DNA of 64,000 bases, from the NCBI GenBank assembly GCA_963803755.1, contig CAWDNP010000012.1:248001-312000 (forward strand), in the 5' to 3' direction. Both the position numbers and the translations under genes were made by a program. The stretch is from CAVUPF01 sp963803755 (GTDB taxonomy: Bacteria; Actinomycetota; Thermoleophilia; Solirubrobacterales; 70-9). The notes below the pieces were generated by a model that did not search any database, was not told the DNA's origin, and saw only the letters and a list, made by a program, of their open reading frames with translations. Positions 61,042 to 64,000 of this stretch are shown here, piece after piece; position 1 is the first letter of the stretch; every line of letters begins with the position of its first letter.

Positions 61042-62003
61042 AGGATCGTGAGCGCGGCGGGCTCGACGCGGAGCTCGACCCGGGTCTGCTCGCCGATGTA
61101 GTCGCCGTCCACCTGCATCGGGAAGGGGCGGGCCTCGCCGTCCTTGTCCGCGGAGATCGAGGCGACGGTGGCGGCGGTGACCTCGTCGAAGTGCGCGACC
61201 TGGCGGTGGCGCGCGGCGGGGCGGCGGCGGCTGAAGAGGCGGGCGATCAGGGTCGGCATGTCGCGTTGCGCGGCCCGCTTCAGCACCGCTATCGAGAGCG
61301 TGCCGTCGTCGATCTCGACCCCCTCGCAGACCCTGATCGGGCGGCTGGCGAAGTAGGTGAAGGGGTCGGAGTTCTGGGCCAGCGCGGTAACCCCCTCGAC
61401 CGGCTCGCCGGCGTCGGTCTCGACCTGCACCCGCACGGGGTTGTGCAGGTAGCGGCGATAAAAGGCCGAGATCGCGGCCCAGCTGTAGTAGTAGGGGCCG
61501 GCCATCGCCTTCAGCCCCTGGTGGGCGTCGACCCGCTCGACCACTGTGGCGTCGATCCCCACCCCGCAGGAGAAGACGAAGCGGCGATCGTCGATCGCGC
61601 CGAGGTCGATGCGGCGCGGCGACCACTCATCAGCCAGCGAGAGCAGGTGCTCGGTGGCGTCGACGACGTCGTTGGGGATGCCGAGGGTGCGGCAGACGAC
61701 GTTGGTCGATCCGCCGGGCAGCATCGAGACCGGGACGTCGGTGCCGACGAGCCCGTTGACCACCTCGTTCAGCGTCCCGTCGCCGCCGAAGGCGACGACG
61801 ATGTCATATCCCCCGTCGCGAGCCTCGCGGCCAATCTCGGTGGCATGGTTTTGCGCCTCGGTCGAGACCGCCTCGACTTCATAGCGGCCCTGCAGTGCGT
61901 AGACGACGAGGTTGCGCAGCCGGTCAGAGACCGTCGTCGCGTAGGGGTTGACGATGATCAGCATCCGCCGCTTGGCGGCGCGGGCCCTACCCGGTCGCCT
62001 CAT
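61035..62003 (-). CDS. Diacylglycerol kinase-like lipid kinase
   Basis: 322 residues of the DAGK/YegS/BmrU family. 'LIIVNPYATTVS', the catalytic 'VVAFGGDGTLNEVVNGLVGT', 'LPGGSTNVVCRTLGIP' and 'VFSCGVGIDATVVERVD' are in order. The C-terminal beta domain includes 'MQVDGDYIGE'. It phosphorylates diacylglycerol or a related lipid at the membrane, or is a sphingosine/isoprenoid kinase. Its start overlaps the MBL gene by 17 bp. Confidence 0.9.
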   Translation of the reverse strand: MRRPGRARAAKRRMLIIVNPYATTVSDRLRNLVVYALQGRYEVEAVSTEAQNHATEIGREARDGGYDIVVAFGGDGTLNEVVNGLVGTDVPVSMLPGGSTNVVCRTLGIPNDVVDATEHLLSLADEWSPRRIDLGAIDDRRFVFSCGVGIDATVVERVDAHQGLKAMAGPYYYSWAAISAFYRRYLHNPVRVQVETDAGEPVEGVTALAQNSDPFTYFASRPIRVCEGVEIDDGTLSIAVLKRAAQRDMPTLIARLFSRRRPAARHRQVAHFDEVTAATVASISADKDGEARPFPMQVDGDYIGEQTRVELRVEPAALTILA

Positions 62004-62991
62004 AACGGATCACCGCCCCGTCCTTGACTTCACGCACCCTGCCCTCGTTAACCAGCAGGTCGGCGTGCCCGATCACCTCCGAGAGGGTGAGGAATGCCTG
62101 GGTGACGGCGACGTTGCCCCAGATCGCCTGCGCCAGCTCATAGCCGCTGCGCGGCCGCTCGGCGATCAGCCCGTAGATCTTCTCCTTGCGACGCTCGTGC
62201 TTGGCGAGGCGGTCATCGATCAGCGCGACGTGGTCGACGATCGGCTCGCCGTGGCCGGAGAGGAGGATCTCGGCCGGCATCTCCCGCGTCCGGCGCATCG
62301 ACTCGATGTAGGTGACGAGCGCCTGGGTGCGTCGCTCCGACCCATCGAGGGGACGGGTGATCAGCGGGTTGGAGGAGATGTGGGCGATCAGGTGATCGGC
62401 GGCGATCAGGATGCGTCGCTCCTCATCCCAAAAGACGGTGTCGGACGGGCTGTGCCCGGGGCGATGAAGGGCCTGCAGGGTGCGGTCGCGGAATCGCATC
62501 TCCTCGCCGTCGCGCAGCGGCCTGGTGACCTCCGCCCGCGACCCCCAGCCGCGGAAGCTGCGCGAGACGCTCTGCAGCGCGGTGGCGACCTCCTCCGGGA
62601 TGCCGTTGCCCAGCATCAGCTCGACCGCGAACTCGTCCTCGCGCTCGGCGTCCTCACCGAAGTTCGCCAGCCGCTCGGCGGCGACGCCGATCGCCGCCAC
62701 CTCGGCGCCGGAGTGCTGGGCGATGATCTCGACCAGCCCGAGGTGGTCGATGTGCTGGTGGGTGATGATCACCAGCTCGAGGTCATCGATTGAGTGGCCG
62801 CGCTCACCGAGCTGGGACTGGAGCTCGTCAAGCGCCTTGCCCGAGTTGGGGCCGGTGTCGATCAGGGTCAGCGGATCGTCCTCGAGCAGGTAGCAGTTGA
62901 CCCGCCCGACCGCGAACGGGGTAGGGATGCGGAGGCGGCGGATGCCAGCCAGCGCCGCCTGCTCCAGGGCCTGCTCTGGAGTCAGGGTCAT
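61987..62991 (-). CDS. MBL-fold metallohydrolase
   Basis: 334 residues from the ATG at 62991 (the longer reading from 63111 lies inside the upstream gene). The metal motif is 'IITHQHIDHLG' (HxHxDH), followed by 'LHRPGHSPSDTVFWD' (His) and 'LIAADHLIAH' (Asp, His). The C-terminal winged-helix-like tail ('YELAQAIWGNVAVTQAFLTL') is found in the LACTB2/RNase-like subgroup. Substrate unknown. It overlaps the mutase gene by 4 bp. Confidence 0.9.
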   Translation of the reverse strand: MTLTPEQALEQAALAGIRRLRIPTPFAVGRVNCYLLEDDPLTLIDTGPNSGKALDELQSQLGERGHSIDDLELVIITHQHIDHLGLVEIIAQHSGAEVAAIGVAAERLANFGEDAEREDEFAVELMLGNGIPEEVATALQSVSRSFRGWGSRAEVTRPLRDGEEMRFRDRTLQALHRPGHSPSDTVFWDEERRILIAADHLIAHISSNPLITRPLDGSERRTQALVTYIESMRRTREMPAEILLSGHGEPIVDHVALIDDRLAKHERRKEKIYGLIAERPRSGYELAQAIWGNVAVTQAFLTLSEVIGHADLLVNEGRVREVKDGAVIRYEATG

Positions 62992-64000
62992 GAGCGGATG
63001 AGGCTCAGGAGCTCGTCCCTCCTTGCCTCCATGTCCTCGCGGGAGATGAGCGACTCGAGGTTGAGCCTCAAAAGCGGCTCGGTGTTGGAGGGGCGGAGGT
63101 TGAAGTGCCACTCGGGGTAGTCGACCGAGATCCCGTCGAGGCGGCCAATCTCGCCGTCGGCGTAGCGCTCGGCGATCTCCGCCAACTTTGCCTCAGGGTC
63201 GCCGACCCCGGAGTTGATCTCGCCGGAGATGAAGTAGCGCGATCGGAACTCCCCCATCAGTTGGGCGAGGCTGCGCCCGTCGGTCGAGAGCAGCTCCAGC
63301 ATCAGCAGGGCCGGGATCGTGCCGGAGTCAGCGCACCAGAAGTCGCGGAAGTAGTAGTGGCCGGAGACCTCGCCTCCGAAGGCGGCGCCCTCCTCGCGCA
63401 TCCGCGCCTTAAAGAAGGCGTGGCCGACCCGCGATAGTGCCGAGCGCCCACCCTCGGCAGCGATCAGGTCGGGTACGGCCCGGCTGGAGCGGGGGTCGAA
63501 GAGGATCGTCGCACCAGGGCTCTTGGCCAGCGCCGCCCGGGCGAGCAACGCGCAGATGAAGTCGCCGTCGCAGAACTCGCCCGTGCCGTCGATGAAGAAG
63601 CAGCGGTCGGCGTCCCCGTCCCAGGCGATGCCGAGGTCGGCGCCGCCGGAGCGGACCCGCTCGAGGATCATCCGCCGGTTCTCCTCCAGCAGTGGGTTGG
63701 GCCCGTGGTCGGGGAACTCGCCATCGGGCTCGAAGTACATCTCGTCGAGGTCGAGCCCCAGCTTGCGCAGGATTGGCCCGACCATCGGCCCCGACATCCC
63801 GTTGCCCCCGTCCACCACAAGCCTCATCGGCAGCACCTTCTCGGGGTCGATGAAGGAGAGGGCGTGGGCGCGGTACTCCTCCCAGATGTCGACCTCCTCG
63901 AGTGAGCCGCCGCCCGGAGCGTGCCCGAGGCCGGCCTCGATCTCGCGCCGCACGTCGCCGATCCCGGCGTCGCCGGAGAGGGCCAGCGCCCCCTCGCGGA
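62988..64000 (-). CDS. manB: Phosphomannomutase/phosphoglucomutase, N-terminus cut by window edge
   Basis: 337 codons are in the window. The metal loop 'GIAWDGDADRCFFID' and the sugar-binding 'FGGEVSGHYYFRD' and C-terminal phosphate-binding 'NLRPSNTEPLLRLNLE' are clear. The phosphoserine region lies off the right edge. It interconverts mannose or glucose 6- and 1-phosphates for GDP-mannose and polysaccharides. It heads (as seen) the three-gene minus-strand operon. Confidence 0.92.
   Translation of the reverse strand, partial: REGALALSGDAGIGDVRREIEAGLGHAPGGGSLEEVDIWEEYRAHALSFIDPEKVLPMRLVVDGGNGMSGPMVGPILRKLGLDLDEMYFEPDGEFPDHGPNPLLEENRRMILERVRSGGADLGIAWDGDADRCFFIDGTGEFCDGDFICALLARAALAKSPGATILFDPRSSRAVPDLIAAEGGRSALSRVGHAFFKARMREEGAAFGGEVSGHYYFRDFWCADSGTIPALLMLELLSTDGRSLAQLMGEFRSRYFISGEINSGVGDPEAKLAEIAERYADGEIGRLDGISVDYPEWHFNLRPSNTEPLLRLNLESLISREDMEARRDELLSLIRS

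Noticed and set aside
58391..61051. 886-codon plus-strand ORF across recJ and rel
   Set aside because: Only the middle part (58829-59474) is real rel sense; both ends are out-of-frame readings of recJ and rel.
61191..62793. Long plus-strand ORFs opposite the lipid kinase and MBL genes
   Set aside because: They are His/Asp/Arg-rich mirror readings of genes with complete active-site motifs on the other strand.
1..64000. CRISPR array
   Set aside because: No regularly spaced repeats with unique spacers were seen; the only tandem repeat has two units without a spacer.

Overview
This window is high-G+C bacterial DNA with actinobacterial gene order. Three blocks match the Mycobacterium arrangement: tlyA-nadK-recN-steA-steB-pyrG-xerD, recO-dgt-dnaG-tRNA-Asn, and pdxS-pdxT-yebC-ruvC-ruvA-ruvB-secD/F-rel. 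The differences are a fused SecDF, a DUF3866 gene coupled to a PepT-like peptidase, a WecA/MraY-like protein between steB and pyrG, and recJ directly before rel. From these I infer a deep-branching actinobacterium of the Thermoleophilia/Solirubrobacterales type. No 16S gene is present to confirm this.

Layout. 1-3323 holds scattered metabolic genes: an M42 peptidase cut by the window edge, an LtrA-like protein, an SDR and an alpha/beta hydrolase. About 3.3-10.97 kb is an accessory island. It contains small unknown proteins, a truncated paralogue, a broken sigma factor, a PD-(D/E)xK nuclease-like gene with a small partner, nested inverted repeats, a winged-helix/nuclease-like gene of replication-relaxation type, and a large serine recombinase whose start lies 11 bp from efp. 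10.97-15.03 kb is a tight operon: efp, nusB, a small XseB-like ORF, a polyprenyl diphosphate synthase and dxs. 15.2-18.4 kb holds regulators and small enzymes (PadR, cupin, DDN-like, TetR, NTF2-like). 19.1-36.4 kb is a long co-oriented housekeeping run from tlyA to dnaG, ending at tRNA-Asn. 36.4-45.6 kb is mixed: a GT1 glycosyltransferase, an SDR, a redox lipoprotein coupled to an HPt protein, tRNA-CAT, an FMN reductase, a polysaccharide deacetylase and membrane proteins. 45.7-61.0 kb is the second housekeeping run: an RpiR regulator, PLP synthesis, an M29 peptidase, Holliday-junction enzymes, SecDF, RecJ and the (p)ppGpp enzyme. 61.0-64.0 kb is a minus-strand operon: phosphomannomutase (cut by the edge), an MBL hydrolase and a lipid kinase.

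Together the core genes cover isoprenoid precursors, translation and transcription factors, DNA replication and repair, cell-envelope and septum factors, CTP and PLP synthesis, protein export and the stringent response. Many are joined by 4-bp start/stop overlaps, which implies coupled translation.

About fourteen genes carry single-base frame changes, including dnaG and rel, which cannot plausibly be pseudogenes. Some or all of these are therefore probably assembly or sequencing indels. The dense cluster in the accessory island may also include real decay. I give the reconstructed reading for each. I found no CRISPR array, no rRNA, no recognisable complete insertion sequence and no known complete defence operon. 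The best candidate for something undescribed is the island nuclease module (6.69-9.37 kb) with its nested inverted repeats.
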